A stretch of 64,000 nt of DNA from Spirometra erinaceieuropaei (lineage: Eukaryota > Platyhelminthes > Cestoda > Diphyllobothriidea > Diphyllobothriidae), in NCBI GenBank assembly GCA_902702965.1, contig CACRXP010000015.1, forward strand, positions 1,914,914-1,978,913, read 5' to 3'. Below the pieces are notes generated by a model, which ran no database searches, had not been told where the DNA came from, and saw nothing but the letters and a program-made list of their open reading frames with translations. Below, in pieces: positions 42,766 through 55,265 of the stretch. Position numbers and translations under genes: made by a program. The number at the start of each line of letters is the position of its first letter. The stretch's first letter is position 1.

Positions 42766-45461
42766 TTTATTCTGAAAAAAATCAAGAATTTACGTTTAAA
42801 GGTCATGGGAGAAAACAACAATTGTAACTACGAGGATAATAAACAAGTCCTCTAAAGAGACGTGCCAAACACTTATAGCAAAGTCTCATTAACGGTTAAC
42901 AAGAGTTGCGTATCAAATGCATGACAATGGTATACGGAGGACGGTAATTTCTGCAGCAAAACGGCACTTGCTATCGCACGCCACGCAACGAGACAGAAAA
43001 AACTGGGCCATTTATCTTTGAAATTACTAAATATTATTCTGATCCTTCAGCATCGGAGCGTTGTTCTTGTTCTCGTGTGCGGGCGTCGCCCCCAAAAGAA
43101 TCCCTTCTAACCATGGCTTTTTGAAGAGATATTTCATTTGGACTTTAGCCTGTAATATTAAGATTGTTGGGCATTATTTGTTAACCGTACTATGAGTTGA
43201 ATAGCCAAAGGAAGGTTCAGCCAATTTTTTTATCGAGTTTCTGCGGTCGTACGATAGGACTTCCAGAGTCCGACTCTTCATTTAACCACTGGTCACTTCA
43301 AATGCGGTTGATGGCATAAAATAGATTATGAAAGATGGCAGATGAACTGCAAAACAAAAAAAATTATGTTACGATTCTGCAACACAACACTTGCTATCAA
43401 TTGGTACAATATTTCGAAGTCTTTTGTGGACACGATTAAGAGAATTTCGTTTTCGCATATATAGATTTTTGAGTGAAACAGTATCTCTTGCATTTCGGGG
43501 TCTTCCGACTTACAGCCGGATGTTAAATGTTTGAAATGCACTGAATAATAATTCTGACCACGTCAGGGGTGTTAGAAAAGCTGATACTCTTAGTTGGCGT
43601 ATGAAGCCAACGATTCCTCAACCCTAAATAATGGCGCATCCGATATATGAACCCGGATAAATTAGATCATTGAGTATTTTAAATTATATGATAAAGCCGA
43701 GAAAGTCCATTCCTTTATCCATATTCATGATTAATGGTGTTTCAAACAAAACCGTTCATTCCGCCTTAATAAAGCAATCACGTTTTACACGTTTTACGTT
43801 AGTGAGTCACTGTTGATGACTGTGAGCATGAAGGCCCCTTGTAGCACTTATTAGAAAGTTACCTAACTGGCCTTATAAACACTTGTAAAGATGCTGACGC
43901 ATTGTATCACTTTGGGCACTTTTGAGCACCCAGTACTGCAGTAAACATGTAATTCGTCTGTTTTTAAAGAATGCTATAACAGGCATGCAGTGTATTATAA
44001 CTTAATAATATCGAAAACATTCGAAAGGGGAGCAGTTAGTAACTCTTTTTGTGGACATTTGGTTTTCGGACATGAAAGTAAAAATTTCTCGCAATATTCG
44101 TGTTTCAAGAAGCATTTTCGAAAGCAAATGTGCTTAAAGCTTAAGGGCGCATTGGAGGAAATCTCTTCCGACCATATAGGGCTAATTAGAAGGGACATTT
44201 TTTCATAAATGTCGGCATGACCTTTTTGTTCTTGTCTTCAAAACGTAGACATCGAAATTATGGCAGACTCTAATAGGGAAATCTTCACACAGACTACACA
44301 TGAATTTTTTACACCCAACTCACGAAGTATTTTAGAAATTCATTTTCAGCCTTTGGAATAATTAGGGAATGAATAAATCTTGTCGCGTTAACACTGCTAA
44401 CAACTTTTTCATAAATGTGTTTTCGATGGCGGGTGAGGCAGTAAGGTCACACGTGCCCTTGGAATTAAATTCTTTTAAGAAAAACCATGGAAACCGTGTG
44501 CCTGAAATAGCTTAAGGAGGGGCTACTTTTCAGACTGATTTCAAAAAGTGGATGTTATTATAGACAAGGTAGTCAGAGTGCAGCTTAATAGTCGTTTTCC
44601 ATAAAGAGAGAGCTTAAACTTTAAACATCAGACGCATTTGACGTATTTCTACATCTCTGTTCATAGGTGTGCGGCATAAGGCTTCGGAGGGAATTTTTTT
44701 GAAACAAAGTGCTCAAACCGTTTTGGATGAGAAAACTTGACAGTTCATTGTAAGAACGCCGACATTACTGCAGAAACTAAATTTGTCCACAAAAGATGTC
44801 TGGGTTTGATTGTGCGTATCCTACATAATCTTCTTCCTGAATTGACTTCAAGTACCTCTTATCTGACGCCATGGTGAAAAAGAGGCCGTCGAAATAGGAC
44901 TAGATTTAGTAAATCAAAAGTTTTCTCGGGTCTTGGGGCACGTCGGCGTCGTAACTACAAAGGGAAGGAGACAACGTTTATCCACCAGCCAGTACCGCAG
45001 CTGGCGGCGCGTGTGGAAACTGCGTTTTAAAATTTGACGAAGGTAGACTCAATTTGACTTGTCTTCAGCGGACATTCTAACAATACTTTAAACATCTGCA
45101 CTGTAAATGAATTTGCTTGCGTTATGGTCGAACTAATTTGGCCAAAATAACACAACGTGGCTCATCAGACTGGCAGCGACGACTTTATTGTTTCTCCACC
45201 TTATATTTGGGTAAGTGCATTAGCTTATGCAGCTAAAAGGCAATATTAGTGCTGAAAAACGTCAACTCAGTTGACTGTAATTTGGCTGGAAACGTGTTTC
45301 AAAGCTGAGCGCCAGGGTACATAATGAGATAGGACATGAACACGATTCAAAGTCGACGTCAAGTCAAAATGACATCCGGTCTCTAAAAAAGTTGATGAAT
45401 GACGTACCAGATGTTTTTTTCTGAGACGTACGGCACGTGATAGAAGCACGCTTTATACATA
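42766..45461. other. Unassigned AT-rich stretch of about 2.7 kb
   Basis: No gene or member of the listed repeat families was recognised. A short direct repeat, CGTTTTACACGTTTTAC, lies at about 43783-43799. Frames up to 72 codons on both strands are unremarkable. Confidence 0.4.
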
Positions 45462-46437
45462 CAGTAGGTGGGCTAATTCATGAAATGTCAACCGAAATTT
45501 CGAAATGCGTTCTCGTTTCGAAAAGATTAATTGAGTATGGTTGTAAAGCTAATCATCATGCAGCATAATTCTATAAGTATCCTGTTACCTGTGGGTGTTT
45601 GCTTTCGAACCAATTTATTTTCGACTGCTTGAAATAATTGTACACTGCAAAAAATGACTACTTAAGTTACATGTAAGTTTCTCATTGATTTTCGATGCCC
45701 TTAAAAGTTCAATCGTATTTCATGGAAAACATGCATACAAATATTCATTCTTTTGCTCATTCGGTAGAAAATCACGTTTTGACTCAATGGTTTACTCAAA
45801 AGAAGAGTATAATTCGGTTTCGAAATGTCTCCAATTGTTAGATTTTTTAATACCGTGAAAAAGCCCTTCATAAAACCTCATGTCTCTGCTTTTACAGATG
45901 TGGTTTGTAAAGTTAACAATATTGCTCAAATCTACTGCTTAATTTTATGAACCCTTATATGGTCACCTCTTAACACCGTAGAGAAATCCATGGTTTTCCG
46001 TACACGGAAAATCTACGGCTTGTAATTTTGAAACCCTGAATGCGAGTGTAACAGCAGGTCGGTTTCAAAATTATTCGGGAATTAGAAAAGTTTTGTAAAA
46101 TCGAATTATACTATTCTTTCGAGTATAATATTGGACAAAGACGTAAAAGAATGAATATTTTTATGCATGTTTTCCATGAAATACGACTGAACTTTTAGGG
46201 GCATCGAAAATCAATGAGAAAATTGCATGTTACTTAAGTAGTCATTTTTTGCAGTATACAATTATTGCAAGCAGTCAAAAATAAATCGATTCGAAAACGA
46301 ACACCCACAGGTAACAGGATCCTTATAGAATTATGCTGCATGATGATTAGCTTTACAACCATACTCAATTAATCTTTTCGAAACGAGAGCGCATTTCAAA
46401 ATTTCGGTTGACATTTCATGAATTAGCCCACCTACTG
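45462..46437. mobile_element. Palindromic foldback element, copy 4 (best preserved)
   Basis: It starts CAGTAGGTGGGCTAATTC and ends GAATTAGCCCACCTACTG, with TA flanking both ends (a candidate TA target duplication). The arms are nearly exact reverse complements for several hundred bases: GAAATGTCAACCGAAATTT, ATCATGCAGCATAATTC, GGTAACAGGAT and TACTTAAGTAG-like blocks recur inverted. The centre is near 45950. An RNA crossing it would form a hairpin of over 400 base pairs. There is no coding frame. Confidence 0.92.
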
Positions 46438-47147
46438 TATGTAATAGATGTGTAATTCCGTAAGCAGTAACTTGCAACTAACGCTATCTCACTATCCATA
46501 AATCTCTAAACTACACTTTCTATAAGGAAGACAGCGCTTTCAAGCACAATATTAAGAGTGTTTTAAAAATGCAATAATGAAGTAGTCTTTTTATTTTCAA
46601 AAAGCTTTTATCAAGCAGGCATCTCCTTTGCATTGCTCTAAATATCTTCATATTGAGACGTTGAATTTCTCTGCGTTAAGTATGTCCAAAAAATCAGACC
46701 AGATGTTTTTTGAAATAGATGACCTATTAATTTAAATTAGACTGTTTGTGTGAAGTTCGCACGCAAGAATTTCATCCTTCCGCGTTGTTTGCCCGATAGC
46801 GGTCTTTAGTTTCCCCCCTTAAACCAGCCTTTTTGCAGGCTCTCAGCACGGAAGGCCAAAATTTCGTCCACCGCACCACCTGCACGTCCTTAATTTACTG
46901 CCAGCTGAGATGGTTTTTTTGTTTTCTGCTTTACTGATTAAGCGTCGTCGGGTTAGAACCGAGAACTGTAAAACCACTACCAGGACAAAAGTTCAAGTAA
47001 CCTTCTTGGAATGAAGAATGAAAATTCTTGTAAATGCAAAAGATACTGCACTGCCAGGCAAAAACAACTTCAGTTAGTAATATTACAATAAATGAATACT
47101 CACGGACAAAACAGTCATTAGGCAGCAGGTTATTACCGACAAAGACA
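46438..47147. other. Unassigned stretch
   Basis: No recognised gene or repeat between a palindromic element and a SINE-like piece. Confidence 0.4.
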
Positions 47148-47300
47148 AAGGAGACTGAAATGACCATTTCAGGCTTATTAGCCGTCGTCAGCCAGTCATA
47201 CCCAACCCCGAAGTGTGCGACACCTCGGGCTCGAGCTTGTGACCTGTTAGTTAGAAGTCATTGGGCGGGCCAATGTATGGACCATATAGGAGCTTGGTTC
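47148..47300 (+). repeat. SINE-like dispersed repeat (family S), copy 3
   Basis: GAGACTGAAATGACCATTTC, GGCTTATTAGCCGTCGTCAG, CCAGTCATACCCAACCCCG, then CTCGGGCTCGAGCTTGTGAC and GGGCGGGCCAATG. It is the most complete copy of the family also at 6985-7090 (minus) and 15408-15510. The GGGCTCGAGC string sits where another copy has a perfect polymerase III B-box. Confidence 0.5.
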
Positions 47301-47774
47301 TCACCAATGCACTTGGTGTGTTTCCCAGTTGCACTTGTTTTTTCTGTTCGTATTTGCCGTTAATGGGTTGGTAACGTGGACTGTTTTTTGAAAAGATAAT
47401 GGTTTTTTATGTTTTTAGAAAACCAGAAACGTCGGAAAGGTCGCCGTCTAATAATTTGCACCGAGACAGTCATTGTTAACCAGCAATGCATTCTAATATT
47501 GGCAAGTTTCATCTACGGTCCTTCATAGTTTCATTACATTTCAGTCGCTAGTTAAGTCATAGGTGGAGGTGTGCGAATATCTGCCAGTTGACACAAAAAA
47601 GAAAAGAACCAGTCTGTCCTGTGCTCATAAGTGATAGAGATCCTTTTAAATCTCCATTATAAATTGCAGCAGATGCACCGTCTCAAGAACTGAAAGCCAA
47701 AGTCCTGAGGCATGTTTTCGTCTCTGGATGTTTACTAAAGAAAGGTTCTTACATTAATTCTGACATTAATTCTC

Positions 47775-48639
47775 CTAAGATATTTCAGTCACGCAAGGAT
47801 GCTGGTTTTAATTGATCTCTTTTTCGGCTCTCTGCAAAAGCATCTGCCCACGCAATATGGATTTTCCACATTGATTTTCAATTCCCTTGTATACCCAAAT
47901 ATATTTTACAGGAACTATGCACAAAATATCCCTTATAGTACTCATCTGGTAGCAATTTGCGTCTTCGCCAACATTTTTACTTAAGGTGATGGTAGCTAGC
48001 GTTTGATTTCAAAAAATGTTTCTGATTATCAAAACTTTTAAGACCACGAAATGTCCATTCATAAGGTATCTCATTATCACGTTTATTGATGCTACTTATT
48101 AAATATACAATCTGGTTTGTATCCATTGCACTATTTCATAAGTCCTATATGGTGTCTTTCTAACAGCTTATGGAAATGTGTGATATTCCTTCGACGGAAT
48201 GCATACATTGTGCGGTTTGGAAACCCCGAATACAAATCTGAAAGCAGGTGGGGCGAAAAAATATTCCGGAGTTGAAAAAAGATTTTACCACTGGAAAATA
48301 TTCTCCCTTTAAGTAACAAACTGAAAAAGTATGTGATTTGCTACTAAGTGAGTCAGAAAGATTATATATTTGTGGTCGTTCTCTAGATAATATATTTAAA
48401 CTTACGAGAACAACGAAAGTCAATGTAAAAAATCCACACAACTAAGGCGGTTACTTCTACAGACTGCTGGTTTCGCATACGACCGGAAGGGGATCGTTCA
48501 AAAGCCGGGATCCTGGCATGACCGGAATATCTTAGAATTTTGCTGCTTGGTAATCCATATTGCAGACGCACTTAGGTAATTTGCTCAGATCGAAAACGCA
48601 ATTCAGAATTTTGGGGAACATTTTATGAGACAGCATTGG
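47775..48639. mobile_element. Palindromic foldback element, copy 5 (left tip lost)
   Basis: The right half is complete to the GAGACAGCATTG end. The left half begins inside the arm at about 47775 (AAGATATTTCAGTCACGC), so about 100 bases of the left tip are missing. Shared inverted blocks include GATGCTGG/CCGGGATCCTGGCAT and CACATTGATTTTCAATTCCC. Confidence 0.7.
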
Positions 48640-49034
48640 AGAAAGAAAAAAAAGTATAAGGGTTGACATTGCGGAGTCCATTCCCAGGATAGTTTCGGCA
48701 CATTCGTTACCTAAGTAAATATGATGCTGTTTAACCCACCACCTCGCACCAAAAGACACCGTTTGGAAGACTGCCAACTAATAGGACAACTCAGTCGTCT
48801 CAAGATAAAAGACAAAGCTCCATGCTAATGGGGTCCTTTTGGCACTCCTACGCAAATAAAATTCAAGTAGCGTCCTTGTTTCTGTGAAAACCCAGTCCAT
48901 TATGCACCAATCGGGTGGTGTATGTGGCACGCATAGATCGGCTGCCTAAGTGTGCAATACAATGCTCTTGGCCCCGCTTGCGTTCGTCTTGAAAGACTTG
49001 TCACGGGATGCAGGTGAATGAGAGTGGAGTGAGT

Positions 49035-49195
49035 GCTATTGGTTCTGCGCAAATCCGTTGTCACTGCAAACTAGTTCGTGCGCAGGTCGTTAGCTTGCGC
49101 CTACCAGGGCACACGGCGGGCATCGGGGTTCGCAAGGGCCGAACTATCCGGTGGCAGAACGTAATCAGAATTCGAAACCTGTCTAAGTAGTCTTT
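49035..49195 (+). repeat. Dispersed repeat family R1, copy 3
   Basis: CTGCAAACTAGTTCGTGCGC, GCGCCTACCAGGGCACACGG and CGGGCATCGGGGTTCGCAAG correspond, with many changes, to 150-290. A GGGTTCGCAAGGGCCGAAC segment could be a weak B-box, but no tRNA fold is formed. Confidence 0.3.
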
Positions 49196-49848
49196 TGCCT
49201 GTCTACTGGATTCATGTTCACTCGCACTGTTTAAACTCGAGGATTCATAATAACAAGCACTCAGCGGTCTTGAAAAACTGTCACGCACCTAACCGCTCAA
49301 CTGAATTTACTAGACCCGAATACGATTATGAAATCTTGCCTATAATGCACTGATGGCTCCGAAAAGGCGATAACGGTTTAGGGAAATTTGAAAAAGCTAA
49401 ATGACAGGGATAAGAGCGCACTCCAGTAAGATGGCGCGCAAAATGAAATAATCATTGTGATATGCGGTCCTTTTACGGATTTGCCGCGTTTCCCAATTCA
49501 TTATTCTTTTATTTTTTATTGTTTTTGTTATTAGCAATTTTTTCTTTGCCTAATTCTTCTGAAGAAAGTGAAAATATCAGACAAGTATCGTGACTTTCAC
49601 TTCGCTTCTCAAGTGTTCGAATTAATTTTTTGTGCATTCGTTTTGCTTTTGAATCGCCATATGAGTATGGCCATCGGAGTACTTGTCAGCTTCTACAAAC
49701 TGATTTCATTTCACACCGGTAAACAGAGATGTAGTGCCAAGCAACGTCATAGTCCGTCAAAGTACCGAAATGCAATGCTGGAGTCTTCTGTCAGCACGCG
49801 GTTTTTTGTCGTCTACTCACAAATTACATTGTCTATAACTCTGAAACG

Positions 49849-50801
49849 CAAATACCGATCTCATGAAATGCTAGCCGAAATACTTAAATTCGTTTTCGAT
49901 AACAAAGGATTACTCTGGTAAAGTTGGAATAATGACCGCCGTGCGGCACAATCGTATGGTATTTCGGACACGCCAGGAAGCTGACGTTTAAATTAACTTC
50001 ATTTCCATATCGTGTATAATTCTCATTTGATGAAGGATGATTAGTTACGTGGTATGCAATCTTTACATTGATTTTCGATCCTAGGAATTTAAGTATATTT
50101 TATAAAAAAAGACAAAATATTCATTCCTGTACCTTTTTAGAAGCAAACCACGTCTCCTTCAAATTTCATACTCAAAGAAAAAGCAAAGTTATGCTTTGAA
50201 AATGCTTTTCAATTTTCGAATAGTTTAGAACCAGATCAACCGTTGCATTAGCCTTTAGAGACTTCACTATACAAGATGCATGCAGTCCGCCCAATGAAAA
50301 TTATGTATCCCTCTACACCTTTATGAAAATACTATTTAAAGTTGAATTGGATGCATACTGTGCCGTATAGTTCATGCGGAGTATTGATAAACGAACAGAT
50401 ACGATACTGTATCAAAGTGCATTGCACGGTCTTAGAAATTTCGTTATAAAAAACCTTTAAAATCTTTTTCCTTGTTCGAGTTTTAAATGACAAGATGACG
50501 TGATTGTTCATAGAATAAGCAAAAGGGGGCATATTTTATGCATCTTTTATATAAAATATGTTACAGGGTTTTCAAAAATTATCATAAAGCACATACTACA
50601 TAAACAATCATTTTGAAATCACATTGGATTTTTTATAGAAGGTCGAAAATAAATGCATTCAAAGACCAACATGCTGGTGAATCCAAAATATCATGGGGTT
50701 ATATCGCGCGATAATCAGTATTACAACCCCGTCTAAGTAATCTCTCATAATCGAAAACCCATTTCAGAATTTCGGTCCATATTTCATGAGATCGATCATT
50801 G
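49849..50801. mobile_element. Palindromic foldback element, copy 6 (subfamily 2)
   Basis: The left end near GCAAATACCGATCTCATG pairs with the right end CATGAGATCGATCATTG, which is followed by TA. Inverted inner blocks include AAAGGATTACTCTGG/CCCCGTCTAAGTAATCTC, and ACATTGATTTTCGATCC on the left only. It is more diverged than copy 4, with no coding content. Confidence 0.75.
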
Positions 50802-52515
50802 TATGTCCCAACTGAAAAGTATACTACCATGCAGTTTGCCAAAACATCTCCAAAGGTGCAGACAAAATCTTTTCATGCTAAAGCACCTGGGGAGATTGCA
50901 TGTCGCGCTCATAGGTACTACTGAAGCCACCCTAACACAGATAAGGACCGTTAGTATTCAGACGGCACAAAGGTTAACGTATTCACTGCAAGCAACGCTG
51001 TCGTGGGCCAAAACCGGGAAGTCACGGGATTCTCCGAGAGATAACTTGAGTTCAGACGTCCCTTCCTTTGAAGTCGGCCTCACAGGAAGATGCTCAGTGA
51101 ACATAAACCAGCTGTTCACAAAGACTCCTGCTGGTTTTTATTTTCGCTCACTCACCGGCTCGCCTTTGAAGTAACGGCAACATACGGACAGTAGAAACTT
51201 TCTGGAGGCGGCTCTCATTTCCTTCAAAATAACCATGAAATGCTTATGCTACCAACATAGCGAGACCAGAAATATTCGAATTCAGTCTGCACAGTTAGCG
51301 TCACCTATTCGCGGCCTTCGGTTGGGGGAATGACAGAAAATGCATTATCAGGACTGACCCTTCCATTCTTCAGCTTCGCAGTAAACTCGTGTGTGAGAAA
51401 ACGAAGTAGAAGTCCCTGACGTCTGAGGTCTCATGTTCTCACGCGTAGTCTTCATCCGGAGCAGCAGCAGATCAGGGTAATGGGCAGCGTGGCAGAGACG
51501 CATGGATTACTTTGCCGCATCTGGTTTAGATAGACGTAAAGGTATTGCCTCGGAGAAACTGAGTGGTTGCTTCCGGACGCGGATGTCACAACGTGCAACA
51601 GCATTTATATGAAACGACGCTAAATGTCAGATTGCATTTCGCTCGGTGGGATCCGGTCACGTTTCCAAGTAGATCGTGACCGACATTCCCGCGGGAACGA
51701 CAACCTAGTAAGGCTATCAACAATCGCCAGGACTCTACTCGAGTAGAGTAATTAATCACTCGGGGAGTGTCTAGGTGAACAGTTCCCTTAATGATAGTGT
51801 CAATAAAACAAGTCGCGAGGCGGTTATCAAGTCAATAATTCAAATCAATGATAAAACTTCGGTAGAACACGGATCGAATTTGGACGGTCTGGAGACCAGT
51901 ACCTGAAGCATCACCATTTGCGATAAATGACGATATTGGTGAATTTGGTAGACACGTGATTGTACAGTAACTGTCTCCTCCAAACTCTTGGTCATCTACT
52001 ACGTCCGTCTGTTGCTGTCTCTGATGAGGGACTGGCACGCGGCTCAGAAAAATCCAATAAAAAGCCTTTTTGCTCCCCTTATCCAGACAGCGTCTTTCCA
52101 ACGACATCCTGAGATGAACTTCTCGCATGGAGCAGCTAACTCAGATGTCCTATCGTCATTTATGCGCTCCAGGATAAGTGTGCTAGCGTCCACCTCCTAA
52201 TTCTGGTCTTTGGGTGTTTCCTTGCTTCTGTTACTTCAAAAACCTGGGTGAAGTTCAACCAGATCTCGCATTAAAATTTCAATTCGCGTCTGATGGCCTA
52301 GCTATTGTTAGGCCATTTACATTTGATTGCTTTTTCCCTAACACATTTAATACGCCCTGAGCGGCCTGACTCGCACATTATCACATCATTTTAAGAATTC
52401 CTGTACAAGGCCAGATGCGTTGTATCAGCTGCTGTTGAAATAGTATACTACTGAACTCTAATAAGCCTAGACAAATGCTGTCAGAAGAACGTGCAGACGT
52501 GTTACGAGTAACATG
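50802..52515. other. Unassigned stretch
   Basis: No gene was recognised. Frames of 123 codons (50803-51174, plus strand) and 98 codons (51832-52128, minus strand) show no family motif. Confidence 0.4.
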
Positions 52516-53506
52516 CAGTAAGTGGACTAGGTCATGAAATCTCGACAGAAATTCCGTAATGCATTTTCGTTTCGAAAAAATTGAGTAAGTAGGGTTGTAA
52601 AAGTAATCATTATACAGCATAATTTTACAGTAATTCAGTTACCTCAGGATGTCGACTTTCGAACGAACTTTCCTTTGATTACAGGCAAAAACTATGCTCT
52701 GTAAAAATGACTACTTACGCAGCATGCGTTTTTAAATTGATTTTCGATACCCTTAAATATTCCATTATATTTCATAGAAAATATGCATAAAGACATTTAT
52801 TCTTTTGTTCATTCAGTAGAACATTACGTCTTTTTTTAATTTTACACTCAAAGGAAGGGTATAATTTGGTTTTATAAAGCTTTTCCAATTCCTGAATAAT
52901 TTTGAACCCGACCTACCATTACACTTGCATTCAGGGTTCTCAAACTACTAGTCGTATAATTTTCGCGTATGGAAAACCATACACTTATCCACCGTATTAA
53001 GAGGAGACCATGTAAAGTTTATAAAATTAAGCTGTGGAGTTGATCCACATTGTTAACTTTACAAGTCACATTGGTAAGTGAAGAGACATGATGTTTTAGG
53101 AAGGGTCATTTCACGGTATTAAAAAATCTCTTAACTAGAAACTTTTTTAAAACCGAATTATACCCTTCCATTGAGTACAAAATTGAAGGAAAACGTACTT
53201 TTCTACGGAATGGGCGAAAGCATAAATTTTTTTATGCATGTTGTGCATGAAATATAATGGAATCTTTAAGATCATCGAAAGAAAATGAAAAAAATCATGC
53301 TACTTAAGTAGTCATTGTCATGGAGTATGGCTTTTGTATACAGCCAGAAGGGCGTTTGTTCGAAGGCAGGCGTCCTGGGGTAACTGAATCATTATAGAAT
53401 TATGTTACATAACGATCAGTTTTACAGCACTACTTAACTACTCTTTTCTAAACGGAAACGCATTTCGGAATTTTCGTTGACATATCATGAGTTAGCCCTC
53501 CTACTG
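52516..53506. mobile_element. Palindromic foldback element, copy 7
   Basis: Left end CAGTAAGTGGACTAGGTC, right end GAGTTAGCCCTCCTACTG followed by TA, 991 bases. Inverted blocks: ATGAAATCTCGACAGAAATT with TTTTCGTTGACATATCATG, GTAATTCAGTTACCTCAGG with CCTGGGGTAACTGAATCAT, and GACTACTTACGCAGCATGC with CATGCTACTTAAGTAGTC. It is non-coding. Confidence 0.87.
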
Positions 53507-53609
53507 TACCTTTCCTCAGTACTGTGCAAAGTTACTGGTGTGTTAAGAACCCTGCAGGTGCGACCTTCTCGTACGAGAGGTTCCTCGACCTCAAGATAAA
53601 ACTTCTTTG

Positions 53610-53835
53610 ATTCGAACATAGAAGGGGAAATGTAGTTTTTCTAATAATATTAGGCTACTTCAAGGTCCTGTCTTGTTAGCATACGTCAATCTGCTTCACG
53701 CAGACGACCTGCCACTCTTAAATGACTGTTTGGATGCTTAGTACGCTGATGATATGGTTTTAAGTTGTGCTACTAAAAATGAGGTCGATTTCTAATTTTT
53801 TGACGACAACGATGATCCTGTCCATTCAACGTCTT
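53610..53835 (+). pseudogene. LINE reverse transcriptase fragment (motifs B and C)
   Basis: In one plus-strand frame with stops, QGPVLLAYVNLLHADDLPLL and NDCLDA are followed by YADDMVLSCATKNEVDF. This is the B-to-C stretch of a LINE polymerase (QGSVL...YVNDLP...YADD..LS). Only about 75 residues are recognisable, and a stop separates DCLDA from YADD. The fragment lies between two palindromic elements (ending at 53506 and starting at 54270), which may have split a larger LINE. Confidence 0.6.
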
Positions 53836-54269
53836 TTACCTAACGAATAAAAGTAATGTCCGTGTTTTATGACATCGTCCACACTTCATGCATGCACTTT
53901 TCGACATTATATCTCTTCCCTTTGGTACCTTGACGTTACACTATTTTCCACCCGCATACAACAAACGTACCTTAAGTCCTTCTGTGTGTTACATTTCTCC
54001 TGTCACTGCTCCTATCTTAATATGGGGGGTTTTCAGTTTTAAAATTAGTTCTGTGAATGCACTCTTCCACCACCAGGGTCTATTATTCACTTTCGTTGAC
54101 GTCTTGGTACGGCAGCACTAAACAAGGGTGTCAAGAAATTAGCCAACTGAATTCTTGCTTGTATCCCCCACTGCCATCACTCTGTCCTAGGTGGTGTGGA
54201 ATGCTTTTTTCGGTCGGCACGGCTCTCCGCATACGCACTGTCACACGTCGGCGTATTCATAATTAACTG

Positions 54270-55265
54270 CAGCAGCTTACCTACCTTACGAGATGTTAAC
54301 TGAAATGCGAAATGTTTTTTTCATTAGGAGGGATTATTTAATCAAGGTGTCAATAGTGCTTGGCATGCAGCTAATTTCTAAGATAATTCGAGCAGGGCAG
54401 GGTTTCTGCATTTAATTAAGCACATGTTGAGTCACTTGTAAACATCACAACTGACGTAAAAATGGGTGCTTTAGTATTGTGTCTAGATATCGTTAGTTTC
54501 TAGTGTTTCTAAAGTTTAAACGCATTTTGCAGGAAGCGCGCACACGAATATTATTTTTTACTCTTCAGGTAGACAATTACGTCTTCGTTAAGGGCTGCGC
54601 TTGAAGAGATGGCATCTTCTGCTCTTGAATTTTTCAGTTTCCGAATTATTTTTAACCTGATCTTCAGTGTTACTCGCGTTTTCGGTTTCGAACCTGCATG
54701 GTGAATGCATTTTCCACAGTGAAACCCTACTGAAAAGAAGTTAGGTCGGGTTCCAAAATTTTAACAATGTTTGAGAGACTTTTTTTACCATAAACAGCAT
54801 TGGTAAACCGACAGATACGATGCCGCATGAATGGCGTTTTCCGTTAGAGCTATTTCCATTCACTTGGATACCGACAATAAACGGGAAAGCATGTCCCACT
54901 AAATTAGTCATTTTTACCGCACGGACTTTTTTAGGTAGCTGGAAAGATGCCCATTCCATAGTCGACGTCCTGTCGTAATCAAAATATCTAGGGTTTATGA
55001 CGCACGATAATCAATGGTAGTGTGCGCTCACCAATCGTTCTTACAGAACTCACTCGTTCCGTTGTGCCTTATGGACCCTCTCTCGAGCCCAACCAGCAGC
55101 CGCACAGCGGCGTATGATATAGACAGAATGACCGGAATGGCCATTTCTGGCTTAATCAATATTACAATAATCAATACTGCGACAATCAATATAATAACAC
55201 CAATTAAATAATGCTTTCTAGCAGAAAGTACATTTTCGAATTTTGGTTAGCATTGCCTGACATAG
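54270..55265. mobile_element. Palindromic foldback element, copy 8, diverged, carrying a foreign insert
   Basis: The left tip (CTACCTTACGAGATGTTAACTG) pairs with the right tip (TTTTGGTTAGCATTGCCTGAC). The arms are weaker than in other copies. At about 55015-55165 the right arm is interrupted by unrelated GC-richer sequence that ends in a family-S-like piece. Membership is supported by the arrangement and length rather than high identity. Confidence 0.55.
55118..55160 (+). repeat. SINE-like family S, partial copy 4
   Basis: AGACAGAATGACCGGAATGG and CCATTTCTGGCTTAATC match the start of family S (compare 15418-15440 and 47150-47180). Only the first 40 bases or so are present, inside a palindromic element. 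Confidence 0.4.

Noticed and set aside
49100..49180. tRNA gene with GGGGTTCGCAAGGGCC
   Set aside because: No cloverleaf can be formed and the similarity points to dispersed repeat R1.
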